Shown in pieces: positions 23,889 through 33,214 of a DNA stretch of 64,000 nt. Each line of letters starts with the position of its first letter. Within the stretch, counting starts at the first letter, position 1. The translations under genes were made by a program, and so were the position numbers. Under the pieces are notes generated by a model, which saw nothing but the letters and a program-made list of their open reading frames with translations, did not search any database and was not told the DNA's origin. The DNA is from Bordetella sp. FB-8 (GTDB lineage: Bacteria; Pseudomonadota; Gammaproteobacteria; Burkholderiales; Burkholderiaceae_B): positions 3,747,133-3,811,132 of the forward strand of contig NZ_KB907784.1 of the NCBI RefSeq assembly GCF_000382185.1. Reading direction: 5' to 3'.

Positions 23889-25289
23889 TCAGTGGCTGAT
23901 GGACTCAAGCGAGCGGCCACGCGTCGCAGGGCCAAGCAGGATCATGACGATGCCCACCATCATCGACACGCCGATGAAGGCCGCTACGCCGGGCACGCCG
24001 TAATGGTGCAGCAGGATGCCGATGACCAGCCCCGCGAACGCGGCGGCAAGCCGGCTCCAGGAATAAACGAAGCCCACGGCGCGCGCACGGATGCGCGTGG
24101 GATATACCTCGGCCTGATAGCCGTGATAGGCATAGGACATGATGTTCGACGCCAGCGTAAAGAGCACACCGAGCACGATCAGCAAGGCCGGAGCGGAGGC
24201 ACGGGAAAACAGGACGATGACGATCGCCATGACCAGCAGGCCGCCGACGATCTGTGTCTTGCGCTCCAACTTGTCCGCGAACAGCACGCCTATCATGGGG
24301 CCGAACGGGTTGGCGATCGCGATAATGAAGGCATAGGCCAGGCCATGCGTGACTGTCACGCCCCGGCTGATCAGCAGCGTGGGTACCCATGCGGCGAACC
24401 CGTAGAAGCCGATCACCTGAGCCATATTGAAGATGGACAGGATGATCGTGCGCTTGAGGTAAGGCGCGCGCAGCACCTCGCCCAAGGTTCCACGCTCGGC
24501 CTTTTCAGCCGTAACGGACACCTCCGGCGGCGGCAGCTTGATGCCCTTCTCTTGCTCGACCCGGCGCTCGATCTGCGCCACGACACGTTCCGCTTCCTCG
24601 ATGCGGCCTTGGGCCGCCAGCCAGCGCGGGCTTTCGGGAATGTGGCGACGCATGAACCACACCGCAATCGCGCCGACCGAACCAATCAGGATGATCACGC
24701 GCCAGTATGCGAGGCCGAAGGGTTGGGTGTCCTTCATGGCATACGCGAGAAATGCGATCACCGGCACGATGCTGAAGGTGATGCACTGGTTGACCGCATA
24801 AGCGCGGCCGCGCTGGCGGCTGGAGATCAGTTCGGAAATGTACGTGTCAATCGTCACCAGTTCGACGCCCAGGCCGATGCCGGCGATGAAACGCCAGAGA
24901 TTCAGCTCCAAGCCGCTGCCCTGGAACGCCATGATCGCGGTGCAGACCATGTACCAGATCATGGACCAGGTAAAAATGACACGGCGGCCCATGATGTCGG
25001 CCAGTTGCCCGGCAAAGAGCGCACCCACCCAGAGACCAGCGAAGGTCGCAAAGACGAAGGTGCCAAAGCCTGCCACCTTCAGAGGTCCCAGAGCCGAGAA
25101 GAAGCCGAGCGATTCCGGCTTGAAAAGGCCGGCCCCCACCATGCCCGGCGCGACGTAGGCGGTAAAGAACAGATCGTAGAACTCGAAAACGCCGCCCAGC
25201 GAAAGCAGCAGAACCATCGTCCAGACCGTCCTGGAGGACGGTAGACGATCAAGCCGAGCTGCAATTTCGGCTGATTTTTCCGTAGACAT
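23889..25289 (-). CDS. MFS transporter, metabolite:H+ symporter type
   Basis: The 466-residue protein has twelve predicted hydrophobic segments and two halves joined by a long charged loop at about 220-260. Typical motifs are LADIMGRRVIF (loop 2-3), IPESPRWLAAQGR after helix 6, and ADKLERKTQ (loop 8-9). The N-terminus GGVFEFYDLFFTAYVAP is characteristic of the sugar-porter/aromatic-acid and dicarboxylate symporter branch. Substrate is unknown. Its own terminator follows, and the 262 bases upstream separate it from cytochrome b561, so it is probably monocistronic. Confidence 0.85.
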   Translation of the reverse strand: MSTEKSAEIAARLDRLPSSRTVWTMVLLLSLGGVFEFYDLFFTAYVAPGMVGAGLFKPESLGFFSALGPLKVAGFGTFVFATFAGLWVGALFAGQLADIMGRRVIFTWSMIWYMVCTAIMAFQGSGLELNLWRFIAGIGLGVELVTIDTYISELISSRQRGRAYAVNQCITFSIVPVIAFLAYAMKDTQPFGLAYWRVIILIGSVGAIAVWFMRRHIPESPRWLAAQGRIEEAERVVAQIERRVEQEKGIKLPPPEVSVTAEKAERGTLGEVLRAPYLKRTIILSIFNMAQVIGFYGFAAWVPTLLISRGVTVTHGLAYAFIIAIANPFGPMIGVLFADKLERKTQIVGGLLVMAIVIVLFSRASAPALLIVLGVLFTLASNIMSYAYHGYQAEVYPTRIRARAVGFVYSWSRLAAAFAGLVIGILLHHYGVPGVAAFIGVSMMVGIVMILLGPATRGRSLESISH

Positions 25290-25551
25290 TTTGTCTCCTC
25301 ATATTATGTGTGTTGTAGCTAGTTGCGCAGCTTGCCGCACACATGCTGACTAAATTCTGAATAGCACGACGAACAAGCCTAGGGATTCGTATCGATTGAC
25401 AAGAGCAAGGAAGAAAAAGCGCAGCTTAAGACTCTCTTAATCTAGGAAATGCAGAATCGCCGCCAAGCAAATCCGAAACAGACGCGGAGCTGCAAAATGT
25501 CCGGAAAAAGCGCAAGCCATACCGGCCCGACGACAACACGAGGAAAAAAAC

Positions 25552-26130
25552 ATGAACACCGGCCAGAGTTCTTCCTATGACCGCCCGACGATCGCGTTGC
25601 ACTGGCTCACCGCAGCGCTCGTGCTGTTCCAGTTCACGCTTGCCATGATCTGGGATTTCTTCCCCAAGCCCGAACAACACACGATGATCGTCACGCATAC
25701 CTCGTTCGGCATCGTGCTGGCCGTCGTGCTCCTGGCGCGACTGCTCTGGCGCACGACAGCGGGTCGGCGCCTGGAACACGGATCGAGCCTGCCGGACCTG
25801 GCTGCCAGGGCGGCGCATCTCATATTGTATTTGCTGCTGGTGGCGGTAGTCGTGTTGGGCGTCATGCTGCGCTGGTCCGGCCACAACCCGCTCAGCTTCT
25901 TCGGCCTGACCATCGCCTCCCCCTTCGGGCCGTTCTCGCATGCCACGCACGAGATCCTAGGCAACCTGCACGATTTCGCCGCCTGGTCGATCATCGTAAT
26001 CGCAGTTGTCCACGCATGCGCGGCGCTGTTCCATCACTACGTACTGCGCGACGGCATCCTGCAGCGGATGCTGCCGGGTCTCGCATCGCCCGAGCGACGC
26101 AGGACGCTGGGTACAGGGCAGCGCGAATGA
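25552..26130 (+). CDS. cytochrome b561 family membrane protein
   Basis: This 192-residue four-helix di-heme b-type cytochrome carries likely heme ligands His17 (TIALHWLTA), His49 (VTHTSFG), His140 (NLHDFAAW) and His154 (VVHACAALFHH), one in each helix region, as in bacterial b561 proteins. These transfer electrons from quinol, often in superoxide detoxification. ATG 25552 follows a GAGGAAAAA leader. The gene is convergent with the efflux operon, with 73 bases between the stops. Confidence 0.9.
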   Translation: MNTGQSSSYDRPTIALHWLTAALVLFQFTLAMIWDFFPKPEQHTMIVTHTSFGIVLAVVLLARLLWRTTAGRRLEHGSSLPDLAARAAHLILYLLLVAVVVLGVMLRWSGHNPLSFFGLTIASPFGPFSHATHEILGNLHDFAAWSIIVIAVVHACAALFHHYVLRDGILQRMLPGLASPERRRTLGTGQRE

Positions 26131-26203
26131 GTGCGCAGGCATGCCCTCGCACGAGATTGATCGCTCATGCGTCGAACGGGCGGCAACCGCATTGACCAAC
26201 GAC

Positions 26204-27580
26204 TCAATGCGCACTGGCCGTGGCAAATATCCCGCCTCCGGTCAGAAGCTGCAACGCCACCGTCTGCTCGGCGATGTGTTGCTCGCTGGCCTGCAAGAAG
26301 AGACGTTGATCCAGCGCAGCTTGGTCTTGCATCTGTGCCTGAGGCAAGGTGATATCGCCGGCCCGCAGCGCCCTATTCGCGGCCCGCGCGGCACTTTGCA
26401 GCGCGGGCAAGGAGGCACGCAGCGTAGACTGCTCGGCGCCCAGAATCGCCAAATCGACCAAAATCCGCGCGACCTGGGTATGCGCTTGTTGCAGGCGCAA
26501 ACGGTAAGTGTCGTAAAGCTGCATGCGCGTGGCGCGTGCCACGGCAATCTTGCCGGGACTGCCATTGAAGATTGGCAGGCTGAAGTCGATGGCGAAACCC
26601 AAGGTGTGCACGTTCGAAGTGTCGCGCGCCCGGGAGAGCGTGATGCCCAAGGAAGGGAACTGGGACAGCACGGCTTTGCGCAGTGTCTGCTCCTGGCTCG
26701 CATAGCCAGCGCGCAGCGCCATCAAGTCGGGCCGGATCCGAGCCAGCCTATTGACGGCGCCGGCTGCGTCGCGCACAGCCGTGGGCTCCACGCGAGGCAA
26801 TCCCGCGAGCTCGAGCACCTGGCCGGGCGCCAGTCCGAGCATGCCGTCGAGTTCGCCTTGCTTGGCCGCGCGCCGGCGCGCGTCGGTGGCCAGTTTATGC
26901 CGCAGGGTAGTCAATTCAATGAGATCGGCATCGGCCGTCGTGCGCGGTGCGATGCCGGCCAGCGCGGCGGCCCGGTCTCGTCCCAGGCGTCTGAGGACCG
27001 CATCGCGCTGGGTCTTGAGCAAGCGGTCGCGGTCGCGCAACCCGACCAGCGCGATATAGTCGAGTTCGGCCACCGAAGCGGTCCGCCATTCTTGCCACAG
27101 GATCCCAAGGTCAACTTCGCGCACATGCTCGCGCGCGGCCGCGACTGCCGCGCCGCGCGTGATCAGTTGATCGAGATCGAAGCTCAAACCTAGGTTGTAG
27201 GCGGTAGTGGTCGCAGCCGACTGTCCTTGCGGGATGTCGCGCTCGGCTGCGAATGTCGGCGCGGGCAGTAAGCCGGCGGCGAAAGCCTGGGCACGCGCCA
27301 CACCGGCCTGGTCGCGTACGGCCCGCAGGCGCGGATCGTTGAGCACGGCCAGCGCGGCCACGGCGGCGATGGGCAGCGGCGCGTGCAAATCGATACGCTG
27401 CGCAGCGAGCGCCGGCAACGCGATATCACGCGTGGTCACGCGCAAGCCGGCGGCGTTGTCGTGCCATGCAACGGCGCCAGGCAATGGTTGGGGGGCATAC
27501 GTGGCGCAGGCCGCCAGTGTGCCGCACAGGGCGAGCGCCGGACCCATGCGCAGTACGCGCGAAACGTTCATGGCATTCAT
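26204..27580 (-). CDS. RND efflux outer-membrane lipoprotein (TolC/NodT-like)
   Basis: The 458-residue outer membrane factor has a lipoprotein signal peptide with lipobox LAAC (Cys24 in GTLAACATYAPQ). Two OEP repeats of long helices follow (LAALAVLNDPRLRAVRDQ; TLRKAVLSQFPSLGITLS; LRAGDITLPQAQMQDQAALD). It would form the exit duct of the tripartite pump. Its ATG overlaps the permease stop (ATGA). It is the last gene of the operon blaI-M56-adaptor-permease-OMF. Confidence 0.88.
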   Translation of the reverse strand: MNAMNVSRVLRMGPALALCGTLAACATYAPQPLPGAVAWHDNAAGLRVTTRDIALPALAAQRIDLHAPLPIAAVAALAVLNDPRLRAVRDQAGVARAQAFAAGLLPAPTFAAERDIPQGQSAATTTAYNLGLSFDLDQLITRGAAVAAAREHVREVDLGILWQEWRTASVAELDYIALVGLRDRDRLLKTQRDAVLRRLGRDRAAALAGIAPRTTADADLIELTTLRHKLATDARRRAAKQGELDGMLGLAPGQVLELAGLPRVEPTAVRDAAGAVNRLARIRPDLMALRAGYASQEQTLRKAVLSQFPSLGITLSRARDTSNVHTLGFAIDFSLPIFNGSPGKIAVARATRMQLYDTYRLRLQQAHTQVARILVDLAILGAEQSTLRASLPALQSAARAANRALRAGDITLPQAQMQDQAALDQRLFLQASEQHIAEQTVALQLLTGGGIFATASAH

Positions 27581-30500
27581 GCCAGTTCCTCGCGTTGCGC
27601 CAGCCGCGCAAGTTGCTTGCTGCGCCAGTGCAAGTACAGCGCCGGAATCAAGTTAGTGCTGCGCAGCGCGCTCCAGATCAATCCGCCGAGAATCACGACG
27701 GCGAGGCCTTGCTCGGGCGCGGCGCCTTCGCCCAACCCGAGCGCGGTCGGCAGCATCCCCAGCATGGCGGTGATCGCGGTCAGCATGATCGGGCGAAAGC
27801 GAACCTGGATGGCCTCGCGAACGGCTTGCTCGACCGGCAGGCCAGCGGCCTCGTTGTGCCGCACCCGGTCAAGCAGCACGATGCTGTGCCGCAGTCCGAT
27901 CCCGATCAGCGTCAGAAAGCCGATCATGCCGGTGGCGTTCAGTCCCACGCCGCTGACGACCAGCGCAACCGTGCCGCCGGTCAGCGCCAGCGGAATCTCG
28001 AGCAGCAAAATAGCCGGTATCAGCAGCCCGTCGAACTGCAGCAGGAGAATGCCGATCATGATCGCGAACGCGGCCAGCGCCGCCACCAGCAGGCCCAGCG
28101 CCGCCTGTTCTATCTGCGCGTAGAGGCCGCCGAAGGAAATGCGGTAGCCAGCGGGCATGTGCAGGCCCACCAGCGCGCGCTGCACGGCCGCGATCGTGCT
28201 CCCGATCGGCCCGTTGGGCGTGGCCAGGATGTCGAGGGCGCGCGCGCCGGCAATGTGTTCGATCTGGTTGGGCGTATTGCCCAGTTCGATGCGCGCCAGT
28301 TGCGCGAGCGGTGTCCAGCCGCCTGGCGTGCGAATCGGCAACGCCGCGAGCTGCGCCACGCCGCGCTGCGGCGCATCGGCAAGGCGCAGATAGAGCACCA
28401 GCGGCACGTTGCCCTCGGGCACGCGGCTGACCACTTTGCCGTTGATCAGTGCGTCCAGCTGCGCGTAAAGCGAGGCTGGTGTCATATTGTGGACCGCCAG
28501 CGCTTGCGTATTGGGTTCGATTTGCAGTTGCGTGACCGGGTAGCCGTCATTGTTGAATACATCGCTCAGCGCGGGGATTCGATGCAGCGTGGCGGCGATC
28601 TGTTCCGAGAGTTCGCGCAAGCGCGCCACGTTGCTGCCGAACACATGAATCACAAACGGCTGCGGCAATCCCGACAGGCTCTCGCCGACCCGTTCGATGG
28701 TCGGCGTATCGACCGCGAGCTGCACACCCGGCAATTGCGATTCGCGCTGGATGCGCTCGCCGATCGCATCCAGCGCATTGACGCTGACGCCAGGCTTGAG
28801 CACTACCTGGATTTCACCCGCATAGGCCGGCTCGGTATAGGACGTCGACGAGGCCGAACCGATGCGCGCATAGACGTGCGCAACGGCCGGGTCTTTGAGC
28901 AGGCGTCGGGTAATGGTGCCGACTGCCGAGCGCGTGTCGAGCAGCGAGCTAGCGGGGGGCAGCGTGAAAGATTCAAGCAGCGCCCCCTCGTTGGGCAGCG
29001 GCAGAAAGCTGATCGGCACCAGCACGAGCCCCACCAGGCTCAGCGCCAGCACGCCGAAGGTGATCGCGAGACTGGTGCGCGGCGAGCGCGACACCCATTG
29101 AAAGAGCTTCTCGTTGGCGTGCTGCAGGCGTCGCAGCGAGCGCTGGCCGCTGCTCGTGCCGGCGCTTGGCCTGGCGCCCAAAAAGCCCAGACTCAGCGGG
29201 GTGAAACTCAGCGAGACCAGCAGCGAGGCCAGCAGCGCCAGAATCATCGCCAGCGAGAACGGGATGAAGAACAGCCCGACCAGCCCGCCGACGAACAGCA
29301 GCGGCACATAGATCGCGATATTGGTGAGCGTGCCGGTGACATCCGGAACCACGATGGTCTTGAGCCCGTTCCAGATGCCGTCCCAATGCGCGTCGCCCTG
29401 TTCCCAACGTTGATAGATGCTTTCGAGCACGATAATCGCGTCGTCCGCGAGCAAGCCGACCGCGACCGTCAGCGCGCCGAACGTCATCAGATTCAGGTCT
29501 TGCCCGAACGCGTGCAGCGCGGCGATGGCCAGCGCCAACGACAGCGGAATGCTCATTGCCAGCGCCATGATCCCGCGCCCGGCGCCCAGCACCCAAAACA
29601 GCACGGTGACCGCGAGCACCGCGCCGATCAGGAGGTTGCGGCCGAGGTCTGCGCCAACCAGTTGCACCAGATGCCCCTGGCTGTAGGTCCGCACCCAGTG
29701 AACGCCGGCCGGCAACTGCGCCAGCGTCTGGTCCAGCGTGCGCTGGACTGCCTTGGTGACCGCCAAAGTGGATGCGCCCGGTTGCTTGACGACGACCAGG
29801 GCGATGCTAGGGCGGCCGTCAAGCGCCACCGCGCTGTGCGTGGGCACCGCCGCGCGCACGATGCGCGCCAATGCGCTCAGCGCGATGGCGCCGTGGGGCG
29901 TCGCGACCGGCACCTGATCGAGCTGCGCGATATGTACAGGCAGGTGCCGCGCCTCGATCAACACGTCGTTGTGGCCCATCGTGACAAAGCCGGCCGGTTC
30001 AAGCAGTATCTGCGACTTGACCGCCCGCGTCAGCGCCGTCACCGGTACGCCGTAGCGTTGCATCGCGTCCAGATCGGGCTGAATCCATAGCGCTTCGTCG
30101 CCGGCGCCGAACACGTGCACGAACTGTACGCCGGCAATCGCGCGCAGCGCCGGCACAATGTTCGCGCGTACCGCGCGCTGAAGCTGCGCGGGCGCGACGT
30201 TGGCGGGAATCCGCGCGGTGTAGTCGGCCACCTCGTTGATCGCGTTGCCCATGATCTGCGCCACCGGATTGGTCTGCGTGGGCAAGTCCGAACGGGCACG
30301 GTCGATCGCGCCGTTGACGCTTTGCAAGTCGATCTGCGCGTTACTGCCCTGGCGGAACCGTACGTCGATCTCGACCGTGCCGTTGCCCATCGTCGAGCGC
30401 ACGCTGGCGAGGTTTGTCAGCGTCAGGATCTGACTCTCCAGCGGATTGACGACCAGCCGTTCGAGCTCGGTGGCAGTCGTGCCCGGCAGGTGCGCGGTCA

Positions 30501-30648
30501 CGCTGATCTGCGGAAAGTCGAACTGCGGCAACACTTCCACCGGCGTTTGCACGAACGCGTAGGCGGCATAGAGCAGCACCGCGCCAAGCACGAGCAACCA
30601 CAGTATCGGGCGTTGCAATACGCGCGATATCGAGACGTTTTTGTCCAT
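27577..30648 (-). CDS. RND-family efflux permease
   Basis: The 1023-residue inner-membrane pump has the RND architecture: N-terminal helix (RPILWLLVLGAVLLYAAYAF), two large periplasmic loops, twelve helices, and the TM4 proton-relay motif LLADDAIIVLES with paired Asp. The N-terminal DFPQISV and GTTATELERLVVNPLE motifs are standard. The paired Asp resembles drug/solvent (HAE) pumps more than metal-exporting CusA/CzcA members, so the substrate is probably organic, but this is not proven. It lies six bases after the adaptor and overlaps the outer membrane factor. Confidence 0.9.
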   Translation of the reverse strand: MDKNVSISRVLQRPILWLLVLGAVLLYAAYAFVQTPVEVLPQFDFPQISVTAHLPGTTATELERLVVNPLESQILTLTNLASVRSTMGNGTVEIDVRFRQGSNAQIDLQSVNGAIDRARSDLPTQTNPVAQIMGNAINEVADYTARIPANVAPAQLQRAVRANIVPALRAIAGVQFVHVFGAGDEALWIQPDLDAMQRYGVPVTALTRAVKSQILLEPAGFVTMGHNDVLIEARHLPVHIAQLDQVPVATPHGAIALSALARIVRAAVPTHSAVALDGRPSIALVVVKQPGASTLAVTKAVQRTLDQTLAQLPAGVHWVRTYSQGHLVQLVGADLGRNLLIGAVLAVTVLFWVLGAGRGIMALAMSIPLSLALAIAALHAFGQDLNLMTFGALTVAVGLLADDAIIVLESIYQRWEQGDAHWDGIWNGLKTIVVPDVTGTLTNIAIYVPLLFVGGLVGLFFIPFSLAMILALLASLLVSLSFTPLSLGFLGARPSAGTSSGQRSLRRLQHANEKLFQWVSRSPRTSLAITFGVLALSLVGLVLVPISFLPLPNEGALLESFTLPPASSLLDTRSAVGTITRRLLKDPAVAHVYARIGSASSTSYTEPAYAGEIQVVLKPGVSVNALDAIGERIQRESQLPGVQLAVDTPTIERVGESLSGLPQPFVIHVFGSNVARLRELSEQIAATLHRIPALSDVFNNDGYPVTQLQIEPNTQALAVHNMTPASLYAQLDALINGKVVSRVPEGNVPLVLYLRLADAPQRGVAQLAALPIRTPGGWTPLAQLARIELGNTPNQIEHIAGARALDILATPNGPIGSTIAAVQRALVGLHMPAGYRISFGGLYAQIEQAALGLLVAALAAFAIMIGILLLQFDGLLIPAILLLEIPLALTGGTVALVVSGVGLNATGMIGFLTLIGIGLRHSIVLLDRVRHNEAAGLPVEQAVREAIQVRFRPIMLTAITAMLGMLPTALGLGEGAAPEQGLAVVILGGLIWSALRSTNLIPALYLHWRSKQLARLAQREELA

Positions 30649-30654
30649 GGCGGC

Positions 30655-31734
30655 TTAGTCGGGTGGCTGGTAGGCGTGGGCGATGCCGCGGTGATACTCG
30701 AGGAAGGCGTCTTGCGCCACGACTTGCTCGCCAGGGCGCAGGCCGGAGGCGATCCAGGTCTGCCAGCCGCGCGTCGGACCGGGCACGACTTGCCGCGGCT
30801 GATCTGCGTGCGCGGTGCGCACCATCACCCACCAGTTGCCGCGATCGAGAATCAGCGCCGCGGTGGGCACCGCGAGCATCGCTTGCGGCGCGCCGTCGAG
30901 CGTGACGGTGCCCCATTGGCCACTCATCCAGTGCGCCGCGTCAGTCGTCTGCGCGGGACTCAGCCCGACCTGCGTGCCGCCGTCGGCGTCGAGCGAAGCG
31001 CCGACCGTGGTGACCTTGACCTGGACCGCACCGCCGCCGCCGGCCGGTTCAAAGCGGCCGCTCATGCCGACATGCACCGCCCCGGCGGCCACGCCGAAAT
31101 ATTCGGCGCGAATCCACAGCTTACCGGCCGGCTGCAGAGTCAGGATCGTCTGGCCGGGCATGACCTCTTCTGCGTTGGCGGCCTGCACAGATACCACGGC
31201 GCCGGCCATCGGCGCCTTGAAAACCGCCAGATCCCGGACCTCATTGAGCTGGGCCTGCGCGTTTTGCCGTGCCGCTTGCGCGGCCGCCAGTTCGCTGGCC
31301 GCCGCATCGACCGCCTGGCGAGTACTCAACTGCGCTGCAAGCTGACGACGCGCGATCGCCAGCGCCCGACGCGCGGTATCGAGCCGCGCCTGCGCGCTGC
31401 GTGCTGACGTCTCGCGCTGCGTCAGCAACGATTGCATGCGCGTGCCGCCCAACCGCGCAAGCACCTCGCCGGCGCTGACCACGCTGCCCGGCAGCACCCG
31501 CAGATCGCGCAGCACCCCGGCATCGACCACACGCACCTTGACCGTGGCCGTGGGCACGATCTGGCCATAGGCGCTCAATTGCGGCGAGAACGCCTCGGGC
31601 TGAACGGTCACGACGGCCGGCCGCGACGGGTCCGCGGCCCGCGCCGCGCCTGCGGCGCTCAGGCACAAAAGCGGGGAAAGCATCAACCAAGCGGCTGCCA
31701 GGCGCCGCCGCAGATTCGGTACGTGTTTTTTCAA
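30655..31734 (-). CDS. periplasmic adaptor (HlyD/MFP) of the RND pump
   Basis: The membrane-fusion protein is about 359 residues. After a signal sequence (AAAWLMLSPLLCLSAAGAAR) come a barrel-sandwich half (VRVVDAGVLRDLRVLPGSVV), a coiled-coil hairpin rich in Ala, Gln and Arg (QARLDTARRALAIARRQLAA), the second lipoyl half (APMAGAVVSVQAANAEEVMP) and beta-barrel domains. The start is uncertain: a TTG at 31734 overlaps the M56 stop (TTGA) and gives a good signal peptide, while ATG 31683 would shorten it by 17 residues. Confidence 0.82.
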   Translation of the reverse strand: MKKHVPNLRRRLAAAWLMLSPLLCLSAAGAARAADPSRPAVVTVQPEAFSPQLSAYGQIVPTATVKVRVVDAGVLRDLRVLPGSVVSAGEVLARLGGTRMQSLLTQRETSARSAQARLDTARRALAIARRQLAAQLSTRQAVDAAASELAAAQAARQNAQAQLNEVRDLAVFKAPMAGAVVSVQAANAEEVMPGQTILTLQPAGKLWIRAEYFGVAAGAVHVGMSGRFEPAGGGGAVQVKVTTVGASLDADGGTQVGLSPAQTTDAAHWMSGQWGTVTLDGAPQAMLAVPTAALILDRGNWWVMVRTAHADQPRQVVPGPTRGWQTWIASGLRPGEQVVAQDAFLEYHRGIAHAYQPPD

Positions 31735-32633
31735 AATGTCCAGGCGAGCAGAGGGTGCAGGATACGTTCGCCATAGAGCGCGCCGAGTATGCCGGCGGCC
31801 ATCAGCATGCACATGACGCGCACTTCGAGTTGCAGTAAGCCGGTCAGGGCGTGGGGCGGGGCGGCATGGGGTTCGGCCAGCGGAGCCAGCAGCAGATTGA
31901 TGCGTCTTTGCAGCGCTTGCGGACTGCCCGTCAGGCGGGCATGCGCACCCAGGGGCGGGCCATCAGACGGCGCACACGTCTGAGCGCCAAAGGATGACCG
32001 TCTCAGCGTGCTCAACAAGGCCGCCGCCAGCGCCGCACCCGATGCGCCAAAACGCCGCGCTTCGTCGTCGCGCGCCAACTCCAGCGCTTGCAGCCAGGCA
32101 TCGAAGCGCCGCCGCGCGCCCGGCCAGGGCCATTGCAGATCGGTCGCAAGCTGGGCCAGCCAAATGCGCAGGGGATCCCGATGCCGTGCGTGCGCTTGCT
32201 CGTGCCGCCAGGCCGCGTCGATCATGTCGTCGTCGAGGGTTTTGGCGAGAAACGGCGAAAACAGAATTTGCGGCCGCAGCAAGCCGACGGTGCAAACGCC
32301 CGCGCCGGCATCGAATGGATCGCGTGTGAGCGCCCAAAGCGCTCGCAGCGCGGCGCGCCAGATCACCACGGCAAACGGCAGGCATGCGCCAATCAGCACC
32401 CAGCGATCGACATGGTCGTGCACCGGGTCCGGTTCGCGCAGCGCCCAGCCGCACAGCCAAGCGGCGACCATCAGCGCGGGCATCACCGGCAGCCACAGGC
32501 ACGACCATGCGTGGCGCTCGGCCAGGCGCGCGTCGCCGTCAGGCATCGCGCGCAACGAAAGCATCGCGAACGGCTGCAGCGCCAGGCCGCCGAACAGGAT
32601 CATCAGCAGCGTCAGCAACGACTCACGTTCCAT
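31731..32633 (-). CDS. BlaR1/MecR1-like M56 membrane metalloprotease, no sensor domain
   Basis: The 300-residue protein has hydrophobic segments near 5-27, 45-63 and 78-100 and the gluzincin motif HEQAH (His144-Glu145-His148). This is followed by a long helix with ALELARDDEARRFG, which could supply the third ligand. C-terminal hydrophobicity returns at about 275-290. The penicillin-binding sensor domain of true BlaR1 is absent, so the trigger is not a covalently bound beta-lactam there. It would cleave or inactivate the BlaI-like repressor whose gene overlaps it by 11 bases. Confidence 0.82.
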   Translation of the reverse strand: MERESLLTLLMILFGGLALQPFAMLSLRAMPDGDARLAERHAWSCLWLPVMPALMVAAWLCGWALREPDPVHDHVDRWVLIGACLPFAVVIWRAALRALWALTRDPFDAGAGVCTVGLLRPQILFSPFLAKTLDDDMIDAAWRHEQAHARHRDPLRIWLAQLATDLQWPWPGARRRFDAWLQALELARDDEARRFGASGAALAAALLSTLRRSSFGAQTCAPSDGPPLGAHARLTGSPQALQRRINLLLAPLAEPHAAPPHALTGLLQLEVRVMCMLMAAGILGALYGERILHPLLAWTF

Positions 32634-33018
32634 GGCCCGGCCCCCTCTTGGCTTTGATGGCACGCTCAAGATCCTCCAACAGTACCGGGTCGATTTCGTC
32701 GACCGCATCGACCAGCGCGGCCACCGCCGCATGGGGCGCGGCGCCCAGGAACCGGGTCATGAGGTGACGTGCCCGGGCGCGTTCCACGTCCTGTTGATCG
32801 ACTGCCGGGCTATAGACGAACCCGCCCGCCTCGCGCCTGCGCTCGATCAATCCTTTCTCGCGCAAGCGGTCGACGACTTTTGCCGTGGTCGTGTAAGCGC
32901 GCCCCGCGGGCTCGCCCAGGCGCTCGTGCAACATACGCACGGACACCGTGCCAAGCTGCCAGAGCAGGCTCAACACGGCATATTCCAGATCATCGGCAGG
33001 TAAGCGATAGCGAATCAT
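32623..33018 (-). CDS. BlaI/MecI/CopY-family repressor
   Basis: The 131-residue winged-helix repressor has the family signature LEYAVLSLLWQLGTVSVRML and RAYTTTAKVVDRLREKGLIERRR. A C-terminal dimerisation helix follows (HLMTRFLGAAPHAAVAALVD). BlaI proteins bind palindromes of TAC..GTA type, and such a site sits 11 bases before its ATG. It heads an operon that continues with an M56 protease and a complete RND pump, so it probably represses the whole pump operon and is relieved by the protease. Confidence 0.9.
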   Translation of the reverse strand: MIRYRLPADDLEYAVLSLLWQLGTVSVRMLHERLGEPAGRAYTTTAKVVDRLREKGLIERRREAGGFVYSPAVDQQDVERARARHLMTRFLGAAPHAAVAALVDAVDEIDPVLLEDLERAIKAKRGPGHGT

Positions 33019-33024
33019 GCGCCA

Positions 33025-33054
33025 AAATTACGACGAACGTCGTAGCGTTGTCAA
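33025..33054 (-). promoter_or_regulatory. promoter with overlapping BlaI-type operator
   Basis: On the minus strand TTGACA (33054-33049) and TAATTT (33030-33025) are 18 bases apart. The palindrome TACGACG-aa-CGTCGTA (33029-33044) fills the spacer and touches the -10. The predicted start of transcription falls at or next to the blaI ATG (33018), so the mRNA may be leaderless. Confidence 0.65.
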
Positions 33055-33214
33055 GCACAACCCTAGCCGAACACCTGAATCGAGCAGGCGTTGGCGACAC
33101 TCAATACAACGATGTGATTGAAGAGGTCTGCCAAGGGCAAAATCGACTATGTCGCCGCGCCCAATCAACCTGGCGCGAGCGGGAACATTCGAAAAACGGC
33201 CCGGACTCTTACGC

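Noticed and set aside
27466..30090. Long open frame (about 870 codons) on the plus strand opposite the RND permease
   Set aside because: It is antisense to a clear RND permease with full motifs, is dominated by Arg/Gln/His typical of GC-rich shadow frames, and has no recognisable domain.
27577..30648. Heavy-metal (CusA/CzcA) pump because of the nearby bufferin locus
   Set aside because: The TM4 relay reads ADDAIIVLE with paired Asp, as in drug pumps, and the operon is 12 kb away under a BlaI repressor.
33055..33214. A second copy of the tRNA-Pro 3' fragment marking the left border of the low-GC patch
   Set aside because: I looked for the GGCGGGATTCGAACTC core around 33-34 kb and found no match, so the left border is not defined.
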